Positions 8,440 through 17,445 of a DNA stretch of 64,000 nt are shown here, one piece after another. This stretch comes from Parapedobacter sp042666505 (lineage in GTDB: Bacteria; Bacteroidota; Bacteroidia; Sphingobacteriales; Sphingobacteriaceae): NCBI RefSeq assembly GCF_042666505.1, contig NZ_JBHTDN010000002.1, positions 496,001-560,000 on the forward strand. Reading direction: 5' to 3'. A program made the translations under genes and the position numbers. Within the stretch, counting starts at the first letter, position 1, and every line of letters begins with the position of its first letter. Below the pieces are notes generated by a model. That model did not search any database. It had not been told where the DNA came from and was given only the letters and a program-made list of their open reading frames with translations.

Positions 8440-11400
8440 ATGAGAACTTTGTACATGAAATGCTGCATGGTAACCTATGCACTGCTGGGGGCGGTGCTGG
8501 GCGTGTATGCACAGACAACCGTCACAGGAACCGTAACGGATGTCAACGGACCACTCGCCGCGGTAACGGTACAAGTACAAGGCACCAGTCGCGGCACACA
8601 GACCGATGCCGACGGACATTATTCGATCGAAGCCTCTACCGGAGAAACCCTTCAATTCAGTGCACTGGGATACGTTACGCAGTCTGTAGCCGTAGGCACA
8701 TCCAACGTCGTTAGCGTTACACTCGAAGTGACCAGCGGTGAAATCGGTGAAGTGGTGGTTACGGCGATGGGTATCCGCCGGGAAAGCAGGTCCCTAGGGT
8801 ATTCGGTCCAAAAAGTTGGCGGACAAGATATCACAAATGCCAATGCACCAACAGTAGCAACCGGATTGATGGGTAAGGTTGCGGGCCTGAACATCAGTGT
8901 CCCCAACGGTATCGAAGGTGGCTCGCAGCGAATTGTTATTCGGGGAAACACGTCTATTTCTGGAAATAACCAGCCACTGTACGTCATCGACGGCATGCCA
9001 ATGGATAATAGCCAAATCGCCAGCAGTGGCAACGACATTAACAAGGTTGCGGGATCATATCAGGATTGGGGATCAATCTTGAATTTTATCAATCCGGACG
9101 ACGTGGAAGAAATCAGCGTGTTGAAAGGTCCGACCGCGGCAGCCTTATATGGTGCGCGGGGCGGAAACGGCGTGGTACTAATCACAACAAAAAAGGGTAA
9201 GCTGAAAGATGGCTTGGGCATAGACTACAGCTATTCCATGCGGTCGAACCAACCGTTCAGGTTCCAAGAGATGCAAAACGTGTATGGTTTCGGAGGTGCT
9301 ATCGCACTTTATTCCGCCACCCCCACCTTACCGACTACAGCAACCGGCCAACTGAGATACCCGGGGCAAGATCCATGGGCAGGCTCGGGTATCGAGGATC
9401 AACGATGGCTAAGCCAAGGCGCTGTACCTGGCGGGAGAAACACCTGGGACTACTTTAGCTGGTATGGCACTGGCGCTTCCTGGGGCGCAAAGATGGAAAA
9501 CCAGCAAGTACTCTGGTGGGACGGCACCTTACGGAGTTATTCACCACAACCCGACAATATCCAATCGTTCTACCGGACGGGAAACACGCAAACACATAAT
9601 GTAGCGTTTAGCGGCGCGAATGACCTCGGCAGCATCCGTGTTTCATACACCCGACAAAATAACACCGCGATCATCCCCAACAGCAACTTCAATAACAACA
9701 CGTTCAACCTGGGTAGTAGCATTAAGATATCAAAAAAAGTGACAGCAGATATTACCACAAGCTACATTAACTACAATCGGCACAATTCACCCAACGTGGG
9801 TGACAGTAACAATTCATGGGGAAAATTCGCCACGTATGGTATGTCTCGCGATTATCAAAACATTGAACAGGATCTTTATCGAAACCCAGATGGAAGCCGG
9901 AACCTCCTTGATGGATCTGTTTATTCCTTGGGATATCCTTATGGTCAATACGGTCGCGATATCTATTGGAATACCTATATGAATAACCAAATATTGAACA
10001 GAGACCAGTTGTTGGGAACAATCAAATTGAACGTCGAGCTAACCAATTGGCTTACGGTCATGGGGCGCGCTTCTGGTAATTTTTCGTCAGACGAACTGGA
10101 AAAGAAGAATTATCCCACCGACCTCGAAGGGGTAAACGGGAAATATGGACATGAACTGTACAAAACCACCGATAGAAACCTCGAATTCTTAGCAACGGCA
10201 CATCAGGACAATATCAATGGCTCTCTTTTTAGTGGCAGTTTCTCAGTTGGCGGTAGTGCCTGGAATACGAATTACAGGGCAGTACAGGGCTGGAATGACG
10301 GACCATTTAATATCCCATTCCTATTTTTTCTAAAAAACATCAATCGCCCCAATGTGAATGCGACTGATTTCCTACCTAATGAAGACAGGGCTCACCAAAA
10401 GATAAATTCACTATTCGGGATTGCCAATATTTCATACTCCGACTACCTATTCCTCGAATTGACAGGGCGGAATGACTGGTCTTCCACACTACCTACCGGC
10501 ACAAATAGTTATTTCTATCCTGCGGCGTCATTGAGTTATGTGTTTTCTGAAAACTTGACAAATAAACCGTCTTGGCTCGATTATGGCAAATTGAGAGTTG
10601 CTTATGCGGGAAGCGCTAGCGGAACCTCTCCTTACCAGACCACTTACATTTTTGATTCAGGCACGTTCGGCGGTCAGTCAACTAGAAAGATCCCTGAAAA
10701 ACTGCTTCCGCTGGATTTACTCAAACCACAACGTTCGAATTCCTATGAGTTAGGTACCGACCTGAGTTTCCTTCAAAACAAATTTGGGCTGACGTTTACA
10801 TTCTATCAAGTAAACTCAACCTCACAGATTATAGACCTCAATGTTGCTCCTTCCTCCGGCGTAAAAAGCGTTCGAACAAACTCTGGCGAGCTCTTAAATC
10901 GAGGATTTGAATTCACAGTACGGGCCACCCCAATCAGATCTGACAATTTTTCTTGGGACTTAACATTGAACGGCGCACATAACAACAACAAACTCATCAA
11001 CTTAGCCACAGGCATTGATGAATACTACTTGGATGAGATGTTCGGCAACAACGGAGTAACCATGAAAGTTAAAGCAGGTGACGAATACGGCACAATCTAC
11101 GGGCATGATTTTACCTACAAAGATGGCCAACGTGTCGTAGAACGCGTATTAGATGGCAACGGCAATATCGCCGGAACCCGTTATGTGGTGACGTCCGAGC
11201 AAGTTGCAATTGGCAATGCAACACCCAAGTTAACGGGAGGACTTGGAACCAACCTCCGCTACAAAAACTTCTCGTTATACGGCTTGCTCGATTTTAAATG
11301 GGGTGGAGATATTTGGAGCGGAAGCTACTCGACAGCTATGGGCAACGGCTTAGCGCCAGCAACATTATATGAAAGGGAAGGAAACGGGCTTCCGTACACC

Positions 11401-11826
11401 TATCCAGACGGAACAACAGCAAATCATGGCGTCGTCCTCGATGGTGTGTTTGTGGATGGAGAAACTGGTGAAGTCGTTGGCGAAAACACTGATGTAGTTC
11501 ATTACATGTGGAAATACGCCGGCTCCTACGCAGCATGGTCTAGTATCAACATGCCGAGGAGCTTAGCTGTACTAGAAAATTCTTGGCTCAAGCTGCGGGA
11601 AATCCGATTATCGTACCAAGTCCCTCCTTCTGTTATCAAGAATACTAAATTTATACAAGGATTGAATCTATCGCTGATAGGCCGCGATCTATTTTACTTG
11701 TACACCAGTTTACCTGATCAATTAAATCCCGAAGCGATAAACGGCATCGGAAATGCACAAGGCATTGAGTTTGGTGCTTTACCCAGTGTACGTTCGTTTG
11801 GTTTCAGCGTCAGTGCATCGTTCTAA
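8440..11826 (+). CDS. SusC/RagA-family TonB-dependent outer-membrane transporter, pair 1
   Basis: 1128 residues. A signal peptide ending in VYAQ is followed by a carboxypeptidase-D-like beta-sandwich (VTGTVTDVNGPLAAVTVQVQG, about 26-110), then the plug domain (GEVVVTAMGIRR, LYVIDGMPMD, VLKGPTAAALYGARGGNGV) and a 22-strand barrel ending in SFGFSVSASF. SusC proteins import oligosaccharides or other bulky ligands with energy from TonB-ExbBD, using a SusD lid. SusD lies 11 bp downstream. There is no strong promoter in the 131 bp behind the ROK gene, so read-through from it is likely. The first third of the gene is visibly more GC-rich than the rest. Confidence 0.95.
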   Translation: MRTLYMKCCMVTYALLGAVLGVYAQTTVTGTVTDVNGPLAAVTVQVQGTSRGTQTDADGHYSIEASTGETLQFSALGYVTQSVAVGTSNVVSVTLEVTSGEIGEVVVTAMGIRRESRSLGYSVQKVGGQDITNANAPTVATGLMGKVAGLNISVPNGIEGGSQRIVIRGNTSISGNNQPLYVIDGMPMDNSQIASSGNDINKVAGSYQDWGSILNFINPDDVEEISVLKGPTAAALYGARGGNGVVLITTKKGKLKDGLGIDYSYSMRSNQPFRFQEMQNVYGFGGAIALYSATPTLPTTATGQLRYPGQDPWAGSGIEDQRWLSQGAVPGGRNTWDYFSWYGTGASWGAKMENQQVLWWDGTLRSYSPQPDNIQSFYRTGNTQTHNVAFSGANDLGSIRVSYTRQNNTAIIPNSNFNNNTFNLGSSIKISKKVTADITTSYINYNRHNSPNVGDSNNSWGKFATYGMSRDYQNIEQDLYRNPDGSRNLLDGSVYSLGYPYGQYGRDIYWNTYMNNQILNRDQLLGTIKLNVELTNWLTVMGRASGNFSSDELEKKNYPTDLEGVNGKYGHELYKTTDRNLEFLATAHQDNINGSLFSGSFSVGGSAWNTNYRAVQGWNDGPFNIPFLFFLKNINRPNVNATDFLPNEDRAHQKINSLFGIANISYSDYLFLELTGRNDWSSTLPTGTNSYFYPAASLSYVFSENLTNKPSWLDYGKLRVAYAGSASGTSPYQTTYIFDSGTFGGQSTRKIPEKLLPLDLLKPQRSNSYELGTDLSFLQNKFGLTFTFYQVNSTSQIIDLNVAPSSGVKSVRTNSGELLNRGFEFTVRATPIRSDNFSWDLTLNGAHNNNKLINLATGIDEYYLDEMFGNNGVTMKVKAGDEYGTIYGHDFTYKDGQRVVERVLDGNGNIAGTRYVVTSEQVAIGNATPKLTGGLGTNLRYKNFSLYGLLDFKWGGDIWSGSYSTAMGNGLAPATLYEREGNGLPYTYPDGTTANHGVVLDGVFVDGETGEVVGENTDVVHYMWKYAGSYAAWSSINMPRSLAVLENSWLKLREIRLSYQVPPSVIKNTKFIQGLNLSLIGRDLFYLYTSLPDQLNPEAINGIGNAQGIEFGALPSVRSFGFSVSASF

Positions 11827-11837
11827 ATTATAGTGTC

Positions 11838-13439
11838 ATGAAAAAGGTAATAACAAAATATACTACATATCTCCTTCTCGGCTGCATCATATCGGCCATT
11901 TCATCTTCCTGCACTAAGGATTTTGAAGAAATCAATAAACCATGGAAGGAAGACCAGGCAGCTAATATTAATAATATGTTCAATGGCGTTGTTGCCAGCC
12001 TCGAACTAACGTGGAATGAACAAAGTGTAGCAAACTCATGGATCTATCCGATCACACAATTAGCGACTGTCGTTGGTTCTTCGGGCTACCGGATGGAGGC
12101 TGCGAGTAATGATTTATGGAATAATTACTATCGAACTTTAATCAGTATTCGGAAAATTGAAAAAGATATCGACGCGTCACCGGATGTAGCAAAGTTGCAA
12201 CATATAAAGAGTATGCTTACAATCTTAAAAGCATACAAAACATTCAAAATAACCGATATTTTCGGCGATATTCCCTTTTCCGAGGCCGGACGAGCTGACG
12301 AAGGGAGTAGCTACTATGCCGTAAAATTTGATAAGCAAGAAGAGATCTATACCATGCTGCTAACAGCGCTGAAAGAATCCGTTGCCACATTGTCGACAGG
12401 CGGCGACCAAATCAGTTTGGGTTCATCTCAAACATTATTTAACAACGACATCGCTATGTGGCGTAAATTCGGGAACTCTCTCCGACTACGTTATGCAATG
12501 CGCATAAGTGAAGTAAACCCATCACTGGCAAGCGAGCATATCCAAGAGGCACTCACACTCCCGCTATTGGAAAACACTGAACATGTTGGCGTCTCACCGG
12601 CTGCACAAGGTTTCACTGGCGAAGGCAGGGAATGGTCGTTCAACTCCGGTTTGTATCTTCGTATGGGATCTACCGCTTGGCAACTGATGAGCGACAACAA
12701 TGACACTGACGGAAGCGGAATATTCGATCAACGCGCCCGAATTTTCTTCGAGACCAACGTAAACAATCAGTGGATTCCCAAAGAGCAAAACTTAAGTGCT
12801 TCAGATGGTGGTGAGCCTTACAATGTTAGGCGAGACGACAACTGGAACAACAAGGGGGCGGGCAATTTACTATCAAACTTCAACTACTATTTCGGGCGAG
12901 ACAAAAATATACCCGAGCTGATTATAACTGCCGCCGAGGTATACTTCCTGAAAGCGGAAGCGGCAGTGCGCGGTATCGGAGGAACTGCTAACATGGCCAA
13001 TGCCAAAACCAACTACGATGCCGGCGTCCGCTCTTCGGTCAATTTTTGGACAACCATGGCGATGAACAGTAACGTGTGGGTAGTGAATAAACCTTCGGCC
13101 CTACCTACCACCGAACAGCTCTCCTGGATAACAACAAATCCCAAAGTAGCCTTCTCGACCGACCTTTCTGAATCTGCAGCATTATCATTGATTTATGCAC
13201 AAGCATGGCTTGATCTGTTCAGACAGCCTTATGAAGCATGGGCATTGCAACGAAGAACCGACCAAACCCCCAAATCTGAGATATCAGATAACCTATGGCA
13301 GAATGAATATGGCAATTACCTGCGTCTTAACTACGCCGATGCAGAGTATCAATACAACCGCGACAATGTTAGCGCTATAACGGGAGATAAATCCGCCCAA
13401 GACTGGATGGCGACCCGTGTATGGTGGGACGTAAATTAG
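11838..13439 (+). CDS. SusD/RagB-like surface lipoprotein, pair 1
   Basis: 533 residues. The lipoprotein signal peptide has a lipobox-like ISSSC with Cys25, followed by TKDFEEINKPWKEDQ, the typical start of the SusD-like_2 (PF12771) subgroup. TPR-type helical segments follow, for example YYRTLISIRKIEKD and SMLTILKAYKTFKITDIFGDIPFSEA, and it ends in ATRVWWDVN. SusD acts as the ligand-binding lid over its SusC partner. A strong terminator follows the stop codon and closes the ROK-SusC-SusD unit. Confidence 0.92.
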   Translation: MKKVITKYTTYLLLGCIISAISSSCTKDFEEINKPWKEDQAANINNMFNGVVASLELTWNEQSVANSWIYPITQLATVVGSSGYRMEAASNDLWNNYYRTLISIRKIEKDIDASPDVAKLQHIKSMLTILKAYKTFKITDIFGDIPFSEAGRADEGSSYYAVKFDKQEEIYTMLLTALKESVATLSTGGDQISLGSSQTLFNNDIAMWRKFGNSLRLRYAMRISEVNPSLASEHIQEALTLPLLENTEHVGVSPAAQGFTGEGREWSFNSGLYLRMGSTAWQLMSDNNDTDGSGIFDQRARIFFETNVNNQWIPKEQNLSASDGGEPYNVRRDDNWNNKGAGNLLSNFNYYFGRDKNIPELIITAAEVYFLKAEAAVRGIGGTANMANAKTNYDAGVRSSVNFWTTMAMNSNVWVVNKPSALPTTEQLSWITTNPKVAFSTDLSESAALSLIYAQAWLDLFRQPYEAWALQRRTDQTPKSEISDNLWQNEYGNYLRLNYADAEYQYNRDNVSAITGDKSAQDWMATRVWWDVN

Positions 13440-13466
13440 TCTGCGGCATAAGCCGGGTATCGAACG

Positions 13467-13504
13467 GGCAGGAGGAATATCGTATTCTTCCTGCCAGTTT
13501 TTTT
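13467..13504 (+). terminator. Rho-independent terminator after SusD pair 1
   Basis: A 13-bp stem with one G-U pair (13467-13479 with 13483-13495) and a 3-nt loop, followed by a run of T at 13498-13504. Confidence 0.92.
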
Positions 13505-13849
13505 AAGATCGATGTTTCGGAATCTATGCGAAGCGCAGGTCTTGCCAACGCGTAAACTACTCATTAGGTACTCCTTCGTCCAAAACACAAATAATATTAA
13601 GGTTTTTCTCACGTCAAGTCAGGCCCCTATTTATGTATCCGTGATTGTAGACCCCCTGTTTTCTCCGGGATTTCATGTTGATTAATATGGACAGTATGTT
13701 GATTGTGAATTATTGCATTGGCCGCAAATTACCTAATGAATAGCAATAGACTGCTCTCAAGTAAACGAAACCCCACCCTCATCCTGCTGAAAAGCGGATC
13801 AAGGGCCGTTATGAACCACACCCTATCCAAATATATAATTTTATCTGAA

Positions 13850-13924
13850 AATCAGATAATTAAAATGTCTTAATATTTTTTTTTAAAAAGTTTTTCAACA
13901 GAACACATCTTTTTATTAAGTTTG
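13850..13924 (+). promoter_or_regulatory. Promoter of SusCD pair 2, near copy of the ROK promoter
   Basis: TAAGTTTG at 13917-13924 is a consensus -7 element inside the block TTTATTAAGTTTG that is identical to the ROK promoter. The upstream 42 bases (13850-13891) match those of the ROK promoter at about 35 positions. The expected -33 region is a T-rich TTTTTC. Transcription from here would give a leader of roughly 190 nt before SusC-2. Confidence 0.65.
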
Positions 13925-14121
13925 TACTGATAAATATTATTAAGGTACTTAGCCCTGATAGTTAACCAATTTGAAACCTCCCATCAAATTTGAGTGGCAG
14001 GTGAATTAACGTTAAAAAAAGTAATTTATGAAGCGGCAAATATGATATTGCTAACTGCCCAACTTATATAATTGACAAGTGCAACATTAAACACCCGAAA
14101 ATATCATTTAAAAACAAAAGT

Positions 14122-17100
14122 ATGGAAATTAAACTTTTACAAAAACGATGTGCCACCATGTTGTTTACTTGGTGCATTGCTATTGCATCTTTTGCTCAAG
14201 GAACCTTAACCGGTACCGTTACAGACGGCACTCAACCGCTCCCTGGCGTCAGTGTCACGGTAAAAGGCACTAACCGCGGAACGGCCACAAATGGGGAAGG
14301 TAAATTCACGATAAGTGCCGCAACAGGTGAAATTATTTTGTTTAGCATGATTGGCTACACCTCAAAAGAGGTCGAGATCGTTTCTCAACGAAACATCGAT
14401 GTCGTTTTGGAATTGGCCACGGGAAATCTCGAAGAAGTAGTTGTCACCGGGCTTGGTGAGTCTAGGGAACGACGACAGCTTGGATATTCGATGACACAAA
14501 TTTCAGGCGAGGACATTGCCAAGACAAATGCCATTAATCCAATCGCGGCCTTGCAAGGGATGGTTCCAGGAATGCAGGTCAACGTCGGCACTGGTGGACC
14601 TCAAGCCACTCCCCGATTTCTCATCAGAGGAGCTGGTTCATTGGACCCTTATGGAAATACACCACTCATCGTAGTGGATGGAATCATAATGGATGATGAT
14701 GTAGTTCTTCCAAATCGAGGCAGCGAGCAAGATTTTGGTAATATTCTGAAAAATTTCAACTTGGATGACATTGAATCCATATCAGTGCTTAACGGTGGTT
14801 CAGTAACTGCACTGTATGGGAGCCGAGCCAGTAATGGCGTGATATTAATTACGACAAAAAAGGGGTACTCCCAAAGGGGAATTGGCGTGTCGTTCACCCA
14901 TACCCAAGGATTTGACGATCCCTATGCCACCGTGGACTTTCAAGACAAATATGGAACGGGCCAACTCCCGACTCAAACGTATCAAACCGACAACGAAGGC
15001 ATTGAAATACTCCCCAGCAATCTCTTCGGCTGGAGTTTTGGCCCTGCTTTTGACGGCCGTAGAATTAAAGATCCTGCTGGTCATGAAATGCTATTTCAGC
15101 CCAACAATGACATCTTGGATCTATACGAAACCGGCCGTTACGTTAATTCCAACCTTGCGCTTTCAGGTGGAAACGAGCAAACTACCTTCCGGGTCTCGTA
15201 TTCAAATTCCTATTCCAAAGGTGTCATTCCTAAAAATCGATTTGACAGAAATAGTATTGCGCTGCGCGCAACTCACCGGATCCGTAATGCAGTAATTCTT
15301 GACGCCGGTGCAACTTATGTTGGCAGTGACAGCTTTAATCCAAATCGCTCCGGCGGTGGCAACAACCTGATGTATGGGTTGACTTGGGGCATGCCCCGCG
15401 AATATGATTTATTGTATTGGAAAGATCAGTACCTTGATCCGGTAAATGGGGGGACAAGTGATCTCGACCCAACGGCTTCGCAGGGGGTGTTCTTTACCCT
15501 ATATGAGCAGCAACAAAGGCAAAAGGAGGAGAATTTTAGAGGTAGCATCAATGCGCGAATCAACTTTACAGATTGGATTCAGCTCGAAAACAACTTCAGC
15601 GTTAATTTGCTGACGGTGGGAAATGAGCAAAAAAACCGGGGGCAGAACGATGGATTTAATGGAGGAAGCTATAGTACAGATCAATTCCGCATATTGCAAA
15701 GCCGCTATCGAAGCAATCTAAACCTAACCAAAAAATACGGAGATTACGAAGTATTGATTCAAGGCGGTGCGGAATTAAACCGCTCAGAAGCAAAGGGACT
15801 TAATGCATGGACAAATGGCATGCGTATCCCCGATATCTTTAGGCTGTCAAACTCAACGAATGCTATTGGTTTCTCAGAAAGAAAGCCTTCTATTGCTCAA
15901 AGCTTCTCTCTTTTCTTTCAAGGAGCATTAACCTATAAAAATTGGCTCACGCTCAACCTTTATGGTCGCAATGATTGGGATTCAACCTTGTTATATCCAG
16001 ATGCAAGCGGAACTTATCAATATTTCTATCCGGGCATGGACCTTGCTTGGACTTTCCATGAAGCGCTTCGCCTACCTTCAACGGTATTTGATTTCGCAAA
16101 ATTACGTTTCTCCTATAACCAAGTTGGAAAGGGAACCGATCCTTATCGCGCAATGACCGGCTATTATTTACCTCAAGGCAATTATATAAGTGCCGAACAC
16201 GGAGAAATTACGCGCTACGGGTTTGATTCGAATAATCTGGGAAATAGGAATCTTGTTCCTGAGCGAAGCTCAACCTGGGAAGCGGGTACCGAAATGAAAT
16301 TGCTCCGTAATCGCCTAGGTCTCGATTTTACATTCTATCAAAAAAACACAAAAGACCAAATTATTAATTTACCAGTTGCGCAGGAATCTGGTGTCAGCAA
16401 CGCTTTAATTAACAGTGGACATATTCGAAACCAGGGTATCGAAGCCCGCCTCTACGGCACTCCCATAGAGAAGAATTACTTTTCTTGGAATGTCGCGTTA
16501 AATTATACGCGTAATCGAAGTAAAATTATTGATCTGGCTCCGGGAGTTACCGTCGCAGGGTTGGAAGGTGATGATGGCATCCGGGCCATCGCAGAAATCG
16601 GCGGAGAGTATGGCATCATGGTGGCACCTTATGGGCATGCAAGGTTTCAAGCACGTGACACAGAGGGAAACCCTATCGACCATCCGAGCAATGGCAAATT
16701 TGTCATGTCACCAACCGCAACAGGCGCCTATTACCTCCGATCTCAAAACTATGCACACGGATTAGAACGTGAAGTTAAAATCGGATCAACAATGCCTAAA
16801 TTCCTAGGCAGCTTGGTTAATACATTTAATTATAAAAACTTTGCATTAAGCTTTATGCTTGATGCAAAATTTGGTGGATATGTTTGGTCACCAACCTACC
16901 ATTATGGTTCTCAAACGGGCCAAATAGCCAGTACATTATGGGGAAGAAAGGGAGAAGAAGGGGGCATAAGTTTTACCGACGCTAACGGAAATGAGGCTTG
17001 GGGACTTATTCCTGATGGAGTTTTCGCTCAGGGAACGATAATAAATGGACAAGATGTTAGCGGGTTAACCTATCAGGAAACGGTCGACTTGGGATTAAAA

Positions 17101-17424
17101 AACCCGATGCCAACCTGGGCCTTTTATAACAATTCATTTAATTGGGCAAACGGAATCCGTGAGAGGGCTGCATTTGAATCGTCTTGGGTGATGGTAAGAG
17201 ATGTCTCCGTAAGTTATGACCTGCCACGGGAAACGGCCGCTAGAATAAAATTAAACAATCTGCGGTTGACATTAACAGGAAGGAATCTAGGCTATTTATA
17301 TAACAACCTGCCCGATAATATTAATCCGGAAGACCTTCGTACAACCGGCGCTACTGCGGCATTCCTTGGTGGTGGTACTCCGCTCATCCGGAATTTTGCA
17401 ATCACGGTAAACACTAATTTTTAA
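14122..17424 (+). CDS. SusC/RagA-family TonB-dependent outer-membrane transporter, pair 2
   Basis: 1100 residues. A signal peptide ending in ASFAQ precedes the carboxypeptidase-like domain (LTGTVTDGTQPLPGVSVTVKG), the plug (LEEVVVTGLGESRE, LIVVDGIIMDDD, LNGGSVTALYGSRASNGV) and a barrel ending in IRNFAITVNTNF. It is a distant paralog of the SusC at 8440. The two share the Y/F-Y-P-G/A-x-x-L barrel region and the C-terminal LPDxxNPE block before the last strands, so they probably import related ligands. The SusD partner starts 21 bp downstream. The gene is more AT-rich than the fucosidase and esterase genes further on. Confidence 0.95.
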   Translation: MEIKLLQKRCATMLFTWCIAIASFAQGTLTGTVTDGTQPLPGVSVTVKGTNRGTATNGEGKFTISAATGEIILFSMIGYTSKEVEIVSQRNIDVVLELATGNLEEVVVTGLGESRERRQLGYSMTQISGEDIAKTNAINPIAALQGMVPGMQVNVGTGGPQATPRFLIRGAGSLDPYGNTPLIVVDGIIMDDDVVLPNRGSEQDFGNILKNFNLDDIESISVLNGGSVTALYGSRASNGVILITTKKGYSQRGIGVSFTHTQGFDDPYATVDFQDKYGTGQLPTQTYQTDNEGIEILPSNLFGWSFGPAFDGRRIKDPAGHEMLFQPNNDILDLYETGRYVNSNLALSGGNEQTTFRVSYSNSYSKGVIPKNRFDRNSIALRATHRIRNAVILDAGATYVGSDSFNPNRSGGGNNLMYGLTWGMPREYDLLYWKDQYLDPVNGGTSDLDPTASQGVFFTLYEQQQRQKEENFRGSINARINFTDWIQLENNFSVNLLTVGNEQKNRGQNDGFNGGSYSTDQFRILQSRYRSNLNLTKKYGDYEVLIQGGAELNRSEAKGLNAWTNGMRIPDIFRLSNSTNAIGFSERKPSIAQSFSLFFQGALTYKNWLTLNLYGRNDWDSTLLYPDASGTYQYFYPGMDLAWTFHEALRLPSTVFDFAKLRFSYNQVGKGTDPYRAMTGYYLPQGNYISAEHGEITRYGFDSNNLGNRNLVPERSSTWEAGTEMKLLRNRLGLDFTFYQKNTKDQIINLPVAQESGVSNALINSGHIRNQGIEARLYGTPIEKNYFSWNVALNYTRNRSKIIDLAPGVTVAGLEGDDGIRAIAEIGGEYGIMVAPYGHARFQARDTEGNPIDHPSNGKFVMSPTATGAYYLRSQNYAHGLEREVKIGSTMPKFLGSLVNTFNYKNFALSFMLDAKFGGYVWSPTYHYGSQTGQIASTLWGRKGEEGGISFTDANGNEAWGLIPDGVFAQGTIINGQDVSGLTYQETVDLGLKNPMPTWAFYNNSFNWANGIRERAAFESSWVMVRDVSVSYDLPRETAARIKLNNLRLTLTGRNLGYLYNNLPDNINPEDLRTTGATAAFLGGGTPLIRNFAITVNTNF

Positions 17425-17445
17425 CCGTTAAAAAGTTTGAAAGCT

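Larger units (their letters stand above)
13440..14121. promoter_or_regulatory. Intergenic region between the two SusCD pairs
   Basis: The 682 bp contain no gene. In order it holds the SusD-1 terminator, about 330 bp with no recognised element, an 8-bp inverted repeat TTATCTGA-AAA-TCAGATAA (13841-13859), the promoter of pair 2, and a leader of about 190 nt. The leader has a 7-bp hairpin, AATTTGA at 13968-13974 and TCAAATT at 13984-13990. The palindrome directly abuts the upstream element shared with the ROK promoter and is a good operator candidate. Confidence 0.5.
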
